Origin: an uncultured Eisenbergiella sp. | GTDB taxonomy: Bacteria; Bacillota; Clostridia; Lachnospirales; Lachnospiraceae | Direction of reading: 5' to 3' | Length of the DNA stretch: 64,000 nucleotides | NCBI GenBank assembly: GCA_947626995.1 | Contig: CANQUI010000001.1 | Location: 59,234-123,233, forward strand | Part shown: piece by piece, positions 1-8,705 of the stretch | Numbering within the stretch: position 1 is the first letter of the stretch | Layout of the letters: the number at the start of each line of letters is the position of its first letter | Made by a program: the position numbers and the translations under genes | The notes under the pieces: generated by a model | The model's input: the letters and a program-made list of their open reading frames with translations, nothing else | The model's database searches: none | What the model was told of the DNA's origin: nothing

Positions 1-582
1 GATCCCCAGGTCCTGACCCGGGAGCCCGCTCTGCTTTTGGGCTGTTTCCAGTCGGAAAAATATTTTTCGGATATCGCCGACCGGGTGCGGGAGGCCTTCC
101 GGTTTCGGAATTTCGTCCCCGACGCCAGGACGCTTGACTGGGAGCGGCAGATCCAAAACAGCCTTTCGGTAGGGGTGCACATTCGCCGGGGAGATTATCT
201 GGACCCCAAATACAGCGCCCTTTATCAGGGCATCTGCGACGACGCTTATTATGAAAGAGCCATCGCGTATCTGAAAAAGTCGTTGACGGGCGCGCGGTTT
301 TTCTTTTTTTCCAACGACCCGGAATGGGTGAAGGCGCATTACCGGGGAGCGGACTATACGGTGGTGGAAGGAAACGGGGAGGACGCCGGGTACGCGGATC
401 TGTACCTGATGCGAAGCTGCCGGCATCAGATCATCGCCAACAGCTCCTTTTCCTGGTGGGCGGCCTGGCTCAACGACGATCCGCACAAGAAGGTGATCGC
501 GCCCGGACGCTGGCTCAATGTGGCGGGGCCCGTACGGGAGCCCTGCGTCGATATTTATACCAAAGAGATGATACGGCTGTAA
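1..582 (+). CDS. GT11 alpha-1,2-fucosyltransferase-like protein, 5' end cut by window
   Basis: The frame is open from base 1, so the ORF-track start (a TTG at 37) is internal and the N-terminus lies outside the window. The visible part holds the family-11 motif HIRRGDYLDP and the C-terminal block ANSSFSWWAAWL, both typical of GDP-fucose-dependent alpha-1,2-fucosyltransferases. The missing part should carry the GGLGNQ motif. It is a soluble cytoplasmic enzyme expected to add fucose or another GDP-activated 6-deoxy sugar to a lipid-linked glycan. A 25-base gap separates it from the ABC exporter, so it is probably in the same operon. The family is clear; the donor and acceptor are inferred. Confidence 0.9.
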   Translation, partial: DPQVLTREPALLLGCFQSEKYFSDIADRVREAFRFRNFVPDARTLDWERQIQNSLSVGVHIRRGDYLDPKYSALYQGICDDAYYERAIAYLKKSLTGARFFFFSNDPEWVKAHYRGADYTVVEGNGEDAGYADLYLMRSCRHQIIANSSFSWWAAWLNDDPHKKVIAPGRWLNVAGPVREPCVDIYTKEMIRL

Positions 583-607
583 ATCCGGTGAAAACAGGAG
601 AGAACAA

Positions 608-2368
608 ATGCTTGCGATATTACGAAAACTGATGGGAATTTTAAATAAAAAGCAAAAGGGAAAGGTAGCGGGCCTTCTGATCATGATTTTTATCGGGGCC
701 ATGCTGGAAATGATGGGCGTGGGGCTGATCATTCCCGTGGTGGAAGGCGTCATGGAGCCGAACCGGCTTTTGCAAAAGGAGTACATTCAGATTCTGGGGC
801 GGTTCCTGCCGTTTGAAAAGGCCGGAGACTGGCTGCTGTTTCTTATCGTGACCATCATCGCCATTTTCTTCCTGAAAAATTTTTATCTGCTGCTGCAGAT
901 CTATGTGCAGAGCAGATTCGTCAACCGCAACCAGTCGGACACCATCAGCTACATGCTGGAGGAGTACCTCAACCGCCCCTACGAATATTATCTGAACGCG
1001 GATATCCCTACGATCTTTCGGACCATTGACGGCGACGTGCCCAAGGTCTTTTCGGTTCTGATGGAATTTATCCAGCTTGCCACGGAGCTGATGGTCTCGG
1101 CGGTGCTGGTGGTCACGCTGCTGGTGGTGGACCCGGTGATGACCGTGATGATTATGGTGATCATGGTGGGCCTGACGATGCTGGTGATCACCGTGTTAAA
1201 GCCGACCCTGAACCGCCTGGGAACCGCTTCCCAGAAGCTGCAAAGCCAGATGGGAAAGTGGAGGCTGCAGTCCATCTATGGCATCAAGGACGTCAAAATC
1301 CTCAACAAGGAGCATTATTTCGCCTCCAGCTTCGGAAAGTATTCCGAGCGCAACGCAAACCTGCAGACCCGGTACATGGTGCTAAACAATATGCCAAGGC
1401 TTTTGATCGAGACCTTCAGCATCAGCGGGATTCTGGGATATCTGGCTTTTTGCATCATCAGCGGCGCGGATCTGTCGGAACTGGTGCCGCATATTTCCGC
1501 TTTCGCCGTGGCGGCGATGCGGCTGATGCCTTCCGTGAACCGGATCAACACCCACATGAGCAATATTGCCTTTTACGAGCCCAGCGTCAACTATGTCTAT
1601 GAGAACGTGGACTTTACGTCCTACCGGCTGCACGGAAAGTACCAGAGGGAGGAAACGCATCGGGCGGAGCCCATGGCTTTGCATACGGAGATCCGGATGG
1701 AGGACGTAAGCTATGTGTATCCCGGGACGGATAAGCTGATTTTGGACCATGCGCAGATGGTGGTGCCCATGGGCAAGTCCGTGGGGATCATGGGCCCTTC
1801 GGGAGCGGGAAAATCCACGGCGGTGGACGTGCTTTTGGGGCTGCTTTCCATCCGCGGCGGACGGATCCTCTGCGACGGCCGGGACATTTTTGAGAATTAC
1901 GAATCCTGGCTGTCCCATATCGGTTATATTCCCCAGACCATTTATCTGACGGACGATTCCATCCGGGAGAATATCGCCTTTGGCGTGGGACGGGATCAGA
2001 TCGACGATAAGAGGATCTGGGAAGTATTAAAAGAGGCGCAGCTGGAGGAATTTGTGCGGGAGCTGCCGGAAGGGATCCATACCACCATCGGAGATCGGGG
2101 CGTCCGTATTTCCGGCGGGCAAAGACAGCGGCTGGGTATTGCGCGGGCGCTGTATCACAATCCGGAAATCCTGGTGTTTGACGAGGCCACCAGCGCGCTG
2201 GATACGGACACGGAAAGCGCCATCATGGAGGCCATCGACAGCTTCCACGGCCGCAAGACGCTGATCATCATCGCCCACCGGCTGCGCACGATTGAAAATT
2301 GTGATATCATATATAAGGTGGACAAGGGCAAGATTACGGAGACTACCCTGAGCGCCGAGCAGCATTGA
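608..2368 (+). CDS. ABC exporter, PglK/MsbA-like lipid-linked oligosaccharide flippase
   Basis: A 586-residue half-transporter with the membrane domain first (about residues 15-320) and the nucleotide-binding domain after it (about 350-586). The Walker A GPSGAGKST lies near residue 395, the signature ISGGQRQR near 500, then Walker B LVFDEATSALD and the H-loop IIAHRL. The fused membrane-NBD layout, expected to work as a homodimer, matches PglK, MsbA and related lipid-linked glycan exporters. It sits between glycosyltransferases, which supports flipping of a lipid-linked saccharide over drug export. ATG 608 has AGGAGAG five bases upstream. A related exporter is encoded at 56111-57862. The substrate is not visible from sequence. 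Confidence 0.9.
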   Translation: MLAILRKLMGILNKKQKGKVAGLLIMIFIGAMLEMMGVGLIIPVVEGVMEPNRLLQKEYIQILGRFLPFEKAGDWLLFLIVTIIAIFFLKNFYLLLQIYVQSRFVNRNQSDTISYMLEEYLNRPYEYYLNADIPTIFRTIDGDVPKVFSVLMEFIQLATELMVSAVLVVTLLVVDPVMTVMIMVIMVGLTMLVITVLKPTLNRLGTASQKLQSQMGKWRLQSIYGIKDVKILNKEHYFASSFGKYSERNANLQTRYMVLNNMPRLLIETFSISGILGYLAFCIISGADLSELVPHISAFAVAAMRLMPSVNRINTHMSNIAFYEPSVNYVYENVDFTSYRLHGKYQREETHRAEPMALHTEIRMEDVSYVYPGTDKLILDHAQMVVPMGKSVGIMGPSGAGKSTAVDVLLGLLSIRGGRILCDGRDIFENYESWLSHIGYIPQTIYLTDDSIRENIAFGVGRDQIDDKRIWEVLKEAQLEEFVRELPEGIHTTIGDRGVRISGGQRQRLGIARALYHNPEILVFDEATSALDTDTESAIMEAIDSFHGRKTLIIIAHRLRTIENCDIIYKVDKGKITETTLSAEQH

Positions 2369-2393
2369 GCAAAGGAGCGTGCGAAACGATCGT

Positions 2394-3950
2394 ATGGATT
2401 TTTGGAACAAGGGATGGATGCGAATCAAAAAAGAACCGGACAAACGGATCATGAGGCTGTGGGCGCTGGCGTTTTTGGGCAGCCTGATCCCGCTTTTGTA
2501 TCTGGCGCGATACAGTGTGCCGGGCTGCGACGACTATACCTACGGAATCCGGACCCACGGCGCCTGGCTGGCCGACGGTTCCCTTTTGTCGGTGGGCAGG
2601 GCGGCCCTTGAGACCACCGCAGAATACTGGCACAACTGGCAGGGAACCTATTCTTCCATCTTCCTGATGACGCTTTCTCCGGGGATCCTGGATGAAAGGT
2701 GGTATTTTCTGACGACGTTTCTCATGACGGGGATGCTGTGCGTAAGCCTTGGGACATTGCTGCGCACCGTCTTTGAAAAATATGTCTGCAAGCGGCCTGA
2801 CGGAGAAGAAAAGCCGGAACGGAACCGGGCGCAGTCCTGCCGCATTGCGCTGTGTATTCTGGTGCTTTGCTTTTTGTCGTTACAGACTATGGTGGCGCCC
2901 TCCGACGGACTGTACTGGTATAACGGCGCGGTGCATTATGTGTTTATGGAATCGGTGCTGTTTTTCCAGGCGGCGGTTCTTCTGACCTTTTGCAGGGCAA
3001 AAAAGGGAAGGGCCGGGTGGCTTGCGCTTTCCGTTTTTCTGGCCGCCGTACTGGGAGGCGCCAATCTGCTCACCGGGCTGCAGTCCTGTATCCTGACGAC
3101 GTTTCTGGTGCTGTTTTTGTTCGGGAAGCGCTGTAGGGAAAAACGGACCGCCTTTTGGCTCCTTTTGCCCTGGGGGGTCAATCTTTTGGGCTTTGCTCTG
3201 AATGTGCTGGCGCCCGGCAATGCAATTCGGGAAACGACGGCGCAGGGAATGGGGGCCGTGCGCGCCATCGCCCTGTCCTTTTACTGGGCCGCGGTTTTTG
3301 TGACGGAGTGGATGACCCCCATCGTACTGGCAGGATTTGTGCTGCTGCTTCCCGTGATCTGGAAGTTGGTGTCCGGCTCTGCAGCCCGGTTCTTTTCCCC
3401 GTTTTGGGCGGCGGCGGCCAGCGCCTGCGTCTTTGCCGCCATGTTTACCCCCACCTTGTTTGCCACCTCCAGCGAGGGACCGGACCGGTGTAAAAACATC
3501 ATGCGCATCGTCCTTTATTTGCTGGTGTTTTTGAATCTGGTCAACGATCTGGGCTGGCTTGGGGCAAACAGGCCCTCCCATCCTTTCTGCCGCCTGCTGC
3601 GGATCGTGGAGGAAAGTTACGCGGCCTGGCTTTTGTGCGCCAGCCTGCTGATCGGGCTGATCTTCCTGCTTCCCGCGGATAAAAACAGTTATACCTCTGT
3701 CTCCGCCCTGCGCAGCCTGCTCAATGGGGAAGCGGCGGCGTATTATGAGGAAAACGCGGCGCGGATCGAGCTGTACCGGGACCCGGCGCAGCCGGATGTG
3801 ACGATCCGGCCGCTGACGGCCAGACCCTATCTGCTGTTTAAGGCGGACGTGGGGAACGAAGGCAGCAACGATTACTGGATCAACCTTTCCATTTTGGGGT
3901 ATTATGGGAAAAACAGTGTGACGGTGATTGAGACCGACGCGGAGGAATGA
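2394..3950 (+). CDS. polytopic membrane protein, DUF6056-like
   Basis: About 518 residues with many hydrophobic segments. Early extracytoplasmic motifs PGCDDYTYG and EYWHNWQGTYSS and a later SDGLYWYNGAVHY resemble DUF6056 membrane proteins, which are thought to be GT-C-fold glycosyltransferases. The acidic CDDY just after the first membrane helix is where GT-C enzymes keep their catalytic acid. The start is uncertain: AAAGGAG at 2371-2377 is one base from the GTG at 2379 (the ORF-track start) and 16 from the ATG at 2394. I prefer ATG. It follows the ABC exporter closely and precedes a GT11. The catalytic role is inferred. Confidence 0.7.
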   Translation: MDFWNKGWMRIKKEPDKRIMRLWALAFLGSLIPLLYLARYSVPGCDDYTYGIRTHGAWLADGSLLSVGRAALETTAEYWHNWQGTYSSIFLMTLSPGILDERWYFLTTFLMTGMLCVSLGTLLRTVFEKYVCKRPDGEEKPERNRAQSCRIALCILVLCFLSLQTMVAPSDGLYWYNGAVHYVFMESVLFFQAAVLLTFCRAKKGRAGWLALSVFLAAVLGGANLLTGLQSCILTTFLVLFLFGKRCREKRTAFWLLLPWGVNLLGFALNVLAPGNAIRETTAQGMGAVRAIALSFYWAAVFVTEWMTPIVLAGFVLLLPVIWKLVSGSAARFFSPFWAAAASACVFAAMFTPTLFATSSEGPDRCKNIMRIVLYLLVFLNLVNDLGWLGANRPSHPFCRLLRIVEESYAAWLLCASLLIGLIFLLPADKNSYTSVSALRSLLNGEAAAYYEENAARIELYRDPAQPDVTIRPLTARPYLLFKADVGNEGSNDYWINLSILGYYGKNSVTVIETDAEE

Positions 3951-3954
3951 AGCG

Positions 3955-5004
3955 ATGATCGGAACGAAACTGACAAAAGGGCAGGGGCTGGGCAATCAGC
4001 TTTTCTGTTACGTGACCTGCCGGTGCCTGGCCATGAAAAAAGGCGTGGACTTTTCCATTTTGGGGAGCGATACGCTGGCCAACAATATCCACAGTCAGTG
4101 CGGCCTGTATTTCATGGATCTGGACTTTGGAAAGGAAGCGTCGGAACAGGATTTTGCCCGGGTGTATCAGGAACGGGAGGACCGCCTTTTTACAGGCGAT
4201 TCCCGGCACGATATGAAACACGGCTGTTATGTGACCGGCACGGATGAAAAGATGTTGGATGTGCCGGACGGCACGTTGGTGATGGGCAACATGCAGGCGG
4301 AGGATTATTTTTACGCCTATCGGGACCGGATCCGGGACTGGCTTAAGGTAAAGCCGGAATACGACTGCCGGGAATATTCCCGGGAGCACCTTTGCATTTT
4401 ACATCTGCGCTGTTCGGACTATCTGGATTTTCCGGAGATGTATCTGGAAAAAAAGTACTGGCGCAACGGCATGAAGCAGATGAAGCGGATCGATCCCAAG
4501 ATGGAGTTTCTCATCGTCACAAACGATGTGAAGGAGGCCTCCCGGATCCTGCCCGGCGTGGCCGCCTGTCATTTCGATCTGGCAAAGGACTATACCATTT
4601 TAAAAAACGCCCGTTATCTTTTGCTTTCCAACTCGTCCTTCGCGTATTTTCCGGCGCTGTGCTCGGATACGGTGCAGTATATCCTGGCCCCCAAATACTG
4701 GGCCCGGCACAATGTGTCCGACGGCTACTGGGCGTCCGAGCAGAATATTTATACGGGCTGGCACTATATGGACAGAAAGGGCCGGGTGTTTTGCGCGCAG
4801 GAATGTCGCCGGGAGCTGGAGGAGTACAAAAAAAGGTCCGGGCGGTACCGTAGTTTAAACCGGCGTCCCACCGGCGCCAGACGGCTGTTGTGGACGGCAA
4901 AGAGCCGGCTGCTGTACGGACGCTACCGGCTGCTCAGGCTCTACCGCGGCCTGATGCGCAAGGCGCGCATCGCACTGGGAAGGGGGCAGGACAATGGAGT
5001 ATAA
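3955..5004 (+). CDS. GT11-like fucosyltransferase family protein
   Basis: 349 residues. The N-terminal GQGLGNQLFCYVTCRCLA is the glycine-rich GDP-binding motif of GT11, and LHLRCSDYLDF takes the place of the usual HxRRGDY. LLSNSSFAYFPALC corresponds to the C-terminal ANSSFSWW block. The motifs are more divergent than in the other three GT11 proteins of the window, so donor or linkage may differ. ATG 3955 has GGAGGA eight bases upstream; the ORF-track start at 3928 lies inside the preceding gene and is less likely. The C-terminus is very basic (repeated Arg-Leu), perhaps for membrane contact. The 3' end overlaps the DUF5672 gene by 11 bases. Confidence 0.82.
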   Translation: MIGTKLTKGQGLGNQLFCYVTCRCLAMKKGVDFSILGSDTLANNIHSQCGLYFMDLDFGKEASEQDFARVYQEREDRLFTGDSRHDMKHGCYVTGTDEKMLDVPDGTLVMGNMQAEDYFYAYRDRIRDWLKVKPEYDCREYSREHLCILHLRCSDYLDFPEMYLEKKYWRNGMKQMKRIDPKMEFLIVTNDVKEASRILPGVAACHFDLAKDYTILKNARYLLLSNSSFAYFPALCSDTVQYILAPKYWARHNVSDGYWASEQNIYTGWHYMDRKGRVFCAQECRRELEEYKKRSGRYRSLNRRPTGARRLLWTAKSRLLYGRYRLLRLYRGLMRKARIALGRGQDNGV

Positions 5005-5734
5005 AAACGGAAAGCTTCAGCTTCCCAATGTGACGCTGCTGGCGGTGACCAGCGTAAAGGTCCCGGAGACGATCCAGGCCATGCGTTACAGTATGCGGGG
5101 CATCGACTTTGGGGACTGCGTGCTGGTGACCCATAAAAGGCCGCTGTTTCTGCCCCGAAAGATCCGTTACGAAAAAACGAAGAAGCTTGACAACATCGAT
5201 TGCTTTAATTATCAGATGTTATACGAGATGGGCAAATACGTCCGGACGGACTTTGTGATGCTGGTGCATTACGACGGTTTTGTGGTGCATCCGGAAATGT
5301 GGCGGGACGAGTTTCTGGACTATGATTATATCGGCGCCCCATGGCCGGTGCCCGACGATGATTTTACCTATCGGGACCGGGACGGCAATCTCTGCCGGGT
5401 GGGAAACAGCGTGGGAATCCGCAGCCGGCGTCTGCTGGAATTTCCAAAGAAGGCCGGGATTCCCTTTGAGGCCGATCACGGATTTTTTCATGAGGACGGA
5501 TTTTTGTGCTGTAAGAACCGGCATCTGGTGGAGGCGGCCGGGATGCGCATCGCGCCGCTTGAGGTGGCGAAATATTTTTCCCATGAGACCATGATCCCGG
5601 AGATTCAGGGCATCACGCCCTTTGCGTTTCATAAATGGGCCGGAACCAACGCCGGGTATCCGAAGTTTAAGGGGACGCCGGAGCTTTTGCGCCGGATTGG
5701 GCGGCGGCTGTCGCGGCTTCAAAAAGGAGAATAG
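4994..5734 (+). CDS. DUF5672 family protein, probable glycosyltransferase
   Basis: 246 residues matching the DUF5672 pattern: NVTLLAVTSV at the start, FNYQMLYEMGKYV, then LVHYDGFVVHPEMW and YDYIGAPWP. DUF5672 proteins are common in polysaccharide loci and look like small GT-A transferases; HYDGF may be the metal or nucleotide site. No signal peptide or membrane segment is visible. It overlaps the preceding GT11 by 11 bases and is followed one base later by the GT17 gene, so the three are co-translated. The biochemical activity of the family is inference. Confidence 0.8.
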   Translation: MEYKNGKLQLPNVTLLAVTSVKVPETIQAMRYSMRGIDFGDCVLVTHKRPLFLPRKIRYEKTKKLDNIDCFNYQMLYEMGKYVRTDFVMLVHYDGFVVHPEMWRDEFLDYDYIGAPWPVPDDDFTYRDRDGNLCRVGNSVGIRSRRLLEFPKKAGIPFEADHGFFHEDGFLCCKNRHLVEAAGMRIAPLEVAKYFSHETMIPEIQGITPFAFHKWAGTNAGYPKFKGTPELLRRIGRRLSRLQKGE

Positions 5735-5735
5735 T

Positions 5736-6617
5736 ATGGTATACGACTGCTTTCAGTTTTTCAACGAACTGGATATCTTAAAACTGCGGATGCATGTTTT
5801 GAAGGATGTGGTGGATCGTTTTGTCATCAGCGAATCCACGGTGACTTTTTCGGGGGATCCCAAGCCGCTTTATTTTCAGGAGAACCGGGAAATGTTCGCC
5901 GAATTTGAGGATAAGATCATACATCAGGTGGTGGAGGATACGCCCATGGACGTAAGCGCGTTTCTGCGGGACAGTCACCAGAAATGCGCGGTGGCCAGAG
6001 CCCTTGACGGGGCGCGGCCCGAGGATGTGATCCTCTTTTCCGATGTGGACGAGATTCCCAATCCGGAAGCGGTAAAACAGGTTCTGGCGCATTTTGACGG
6101 AAGTAAAATCTATGCCCTGGCGCAGCGGAATTTTTACTGCTATCTGGATATGGAGGAAACCTCGGGCAATCTGCTTTCCATCACGGGAGAATTTGACGGC
6201 TTTGAAGGAAGCGCCCGGAAATGGCTGGGCACCAAGATCTGTCAATACCGTATGCTGGAACGCTATACCACGGAACAGCTGCGCGATAAGGCGCAGAAAC
6301 CCCTGATGGTGCGCGTGCCGGACGGCGGATGGCATTTCTCCTATATGGGAGGGACAAAGGACGAGTCCGTGGAAGAACGGGTAAAATATAAGATCAAAAG
6401 CGCGGCCCATCAGGAATATAACAACCGCGCCACCCTTTCCCGGGTGCGGAAGAATATCCGCAGTCACCAGGATATTCTGGGACGGGAAAGCCGGTTTGAG
6501 ATCGTGCCCGTGGACGAAAGCTACCCGGTCTATCTGCGGGAGCACCTGGAGGAATACCGGTACCTGTTGTATCCGCAGAAGGCTTCCTTCTGGGACCGTC
6601 TGATGGGAAAGGGATGA
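5736..6617 (+). CDS. GT17 family glycosyltransferase (MGAT3-like)
   Basis: 293 residues from ATG 5736, with AAGGAGA just upstream; the ORF-track start at 5622 runs back into the previous gene. The sequence follows GT17: MVYDCFQFFNELDILKLRM, then FVISESTVTFSG, then ILFSDVDEIPNP holding the acidic DVDE metal site, and GWHFSYMGG. Eukaryotic GT17 is the bisecting beta-1,4-GlcNAc transferase, but bacterial members sit in capsule or EPS clusters and their sugars are mostly unknown. It is cytoplasmic, with no membrane segment. Linkage and donor cannot be read from the sequence. Confidence 0.88.
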   Translation: MVYDCFQFFNELDILKLRMHVLKDVVDRFVISESTVTFSGDPKPLYFQENREMFAEFEDKIIHQVVEDTPMDVSAFLRDSHQKCAVARALDGARPEDVILFSDVDEIPNPEAVKQVLAHFDGSKIYALAQRNFYCYLDMEETSGNLLSITGEFDGFEGSARKWLGTKICQYRMLERYTTEQLRDKAQKPLMVRVPDGGWHFSYMGGTKDESVEERVKYKIKSAAHQEYNNRATLSRVRKNIRSHQDILGRESRFEIVPVDESYPVYLREHLEEYRYLLYPQKASFWDRLMGKG

Positions 6618-6621
6618 TACG

Positions 6622-7530
6622 ATGCCAAAGGTTTCCATTTGCATCCCGGCCTACGGCAATCCGGAGGGAATAAAACGGCTGCTTTCTTCCGTCAGGGAGC
6701 AGACCTATACGGATTATGAGGTGGTGGTGACGGACGATTCCCCGGACGATGCGGTAGAAAAGGCCGTGCGCCAGGCAGCGATCCCGGCTTTGCGTTATTA
6801 TAAAAACCGGACCCGGCTGGGCGCGTCCGCGAACTGGAACGAGGCGGTGCGCCGCTCGGAAGGCGCCTATATCAAAATGATGCACCATGACGACTGGTTC
6901 GCATCGCCGGACAGTCTTTTTCGCTTTGTGTCGCTGCTTGAGCAGACGCCGGGCTCTGTCCTGGCTTTTTCCGGTACCCGGCAGGTGGATCTGACGGGGC
7001 GGGAGGCGCCCTATGAACGCGGGATCGGGCAGGAACAGCTTTGCCTGATCCGAGAGGACTGGAGAAACCTGTTTCTGGGCAATTATATCGGCGCGCCCAG
7101 CGCGGTGCTTTATAAAAGAAACGGACAGGAATACGCGCCTGAGCTGACCTGGCTTGTGGATGTGGAATACTATATGCGGCTGCTCAAAGAGACGCCGCGC
7201 TTTGCCTGTCTGACAGAGCCTCTTGTCTGTATCGGCGTCAGCGAAAGCCAGCTGACGCAGCAGTGCCGGCGGGATAAGGATCTGAACCTGTATGAGTACG
7301 GGTTTCTCTTTCGGGAATTTTTCCTGCTGGGAAACAAAGCGTACGAAACGAAACTGATCGAGGTGGCGCTGACGTATGGCATACCGTATCGAATGATAGC
7401 GCCCTATGGCATCGAAAGAGGCGCGTATGCCAAAGCGGCCTGTCAAAAGAGACGGGCCGACATCCGATCCCTGGCCGGCGCAGCGCGGCGGAAGCTGTGG
7501 GGACGAAAGAATAACGGAGAACAAACATGA
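6622..7530 (+). CDS. GT2 family glycosyltransferase
   Basis: 302 residues. The N-terminal VSICIPAYGNPEGIKRLLSS and VVVTDDSPDD are the nucleotide-binding strand motifs of GT-A family 2. MMHHDDWF supplies the DxD-like metal site, and the domain ends with a basic helical tail. It is a soluble inverting transferase working on the cytoplasmic face. It begins four bases after the GT17 stop and overlaps the next gene by four bases (ATGA). The donor sugar is unknown. Confidence 0.88.
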   Translation: MPKVSICIPAYGNPEGIKRLLSSVREQTYTDYEVVVTDDSPDDAVEKAVRQAAIPALRYYKNRTRLGASANWNEAVRRSEGAYIKMMHHDDWFASPDSLFRFVSLLEQTPGSVLAFSGTRQVDLTGREAPYERGIGQEQLCLIREDWRNLFLGNYIGAPSAVLYKRNGQEYAPELTWLVDVEYYMRLLKETPRFACLTEPLVCIGVSESQLTQQCRRDKDLNLYEYGFLFREFFLLGNKAYETKLIEVALTYGIPYRMIAPYGIERGAYAKAACQKRRADIRSLAGAARRKLWGRKNNGEQT

Positions 7531-8705
7531 CGGATACGGGCAGATATGACAGCAGAATAGAGAAGTTTGGCCGGATCTGTTTTACCATCGGCCTTTTTTG
7601 GGAGGTCCTGATCGTCATTCTGGACAAAAGCTCCTGGATCAACGGGGTGGAAGGGCAGATGTTCCGCGTCACATTTCTGTTGTTTGCGCTCAAGGCATGC
7701 TGTACAAAATATACGGCAAAGGAATGGGGCGCCATCTTATTGGCGGGCGCCGTCGCGGCGCTCTGTTATCTGATCTCCACCCGGGACGAGGCGGTGCGGG
7801 CCGTGGTCTTTGTGGTCTCCATGAAGGGGATCGATCATAAAAAGGCCATGAAGCTGGTCTTTTGGGGCACGATAGCAGGTATGGCCGTCCTGGCGGCGCT
7901 GGCCTTTGCCGGCATACTGGGAGAAGTGGTAGACGCGGGGGCAGGCTATGGCTTTAAGGCGGATATTCCCAGGCTGTGTCTGGGCGTGGGCAACGCCAAC
8001 GCGCTGGCATGCATGATCTGGGCGCTGATGACGCTGGGAATTTATCTGTATCATGAAAAGATGCGCTGGCAGCATTTCGCCCTGCTGTTTTTGCTGTGTG
8101 CGGCTGTGTACGCGGCCACGGTGACCAGGACGGCGCTGGTGGTCATGCTGGCCACGGTGGCGGGAGCGGCGCTTTTTCACTATGTTCCCCGGCTCCGAAA
8201 CGCCGCATGGGTCTATCGGGGCGGCATCGTCCTGCTGCTGGCCGGAGTCCTGTTTTCCGTATACGCCGCCCATATCTCCACCTGGTACGAATTTCTGGAG
8301 GACTGGCAGGTAACGCTGGATCGGATCCTGACGGGAAGGATCACCAGCATCTATGCGTATGAAAACGGCGGCGGCGTGTTAAGAAACTGGAAACTGTTCG
8401 GGGATCCGGACTATGTGCAGTATTTTGATATGGGCTACGTGCGTCTGTTTTACTGGTACGGGATCATACCGGGAATCTGCTGTATCCTGCTGCTGTGTCT
8501 GCTGATTTATCAGTGTCAAAAGCAGGGGGACTACATGGGATTTTTGCTCGTCCTGTCCTTTTGCGTCTATACGGTCATCGAGGCGCACGCGGTTTCCGTT
8601 TATCTGGCAAGAAACTACGTCCTGCTTTTGCTGGGCGCGTATTGGACGGCAATTGTGAACACGGGTCCAAAGAAGGGAGCGACTGTTTATGCGGTTGGTG
8701 ATTGA
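7527..8705 (+). CDS. O-antigen polymerase-like membrane protein (Wzy/EpsE-type)
   Basis: 392 residues, about ten hydrophobic segments. A large loop near residues 250-300 contains LDRILTGRITSIYAYENG followed by LFGDPDYVQYFDMGYVRLFYWYG, the usual layout of Wzy-family repeat-unit polymerases (Arg-rich loop, LFG, then a D..Y..L..YG helix). It would join lipid-linked repeat units at the outer face. ATGA overlap with the GT2 upstream and a 17-base overlap with the GT4 downstream indicate coupled translation. A second protein of this type is encoded at 22365, so the window has two polymerase candidates. Wzy proteins are poorly conserved, and the call rests on topology and this loop. Confidence 0.75.
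   Translation: MTDTGRYDSRIEKFGRICFTIGLFWEVLIVILDKSSWINGVEGQMFRVTFLLFALKACCTKYTAKEWGAILLAGAVAALCYLISTRDEAVRAVVFVVSMKGIDHKKAMKLVFWGTIAGMAVLAALAFAGILGEVVDAGAGYGFKADIPRLCLGVGNANALACMIWALMTLGIYLYHEKMRWQHFALLFLLCAAVYAATVTRTALVVMLATVAGAALFHYVPRLRNAAWVYRGGIVLLLAGVLFSVYAAHISTWYEFLEDWQVTLDRILTGRITSIYAYENGGGVLRNWKLFGDPDYVQYFDMGYVRLFYWYGIIPGICCILLLCLLIYQCQKQGDYMGFLLVLSFCVYTVIEAHAVSVYLARNYVLLLLGAYWTAIVNTGPKKGATVYAVGD

Noticed and set aside
3165-3178. Shorter G runs (G5-G6) such as at 3172, 14527, 25158, 30064, 40914, 52278 and 63797 as slippage tracts
   Set aside because: They are at or below six G, most lie in intact reading frames (52278 is non-coding), and such lengths are expected by chance in this base composition.
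2880-3995. 371-residue minus-strand ORF
   Set aside because: Shadow of the DUF6056-like membrane protein; low-complexity basic translation, no ribosome site, no domain.
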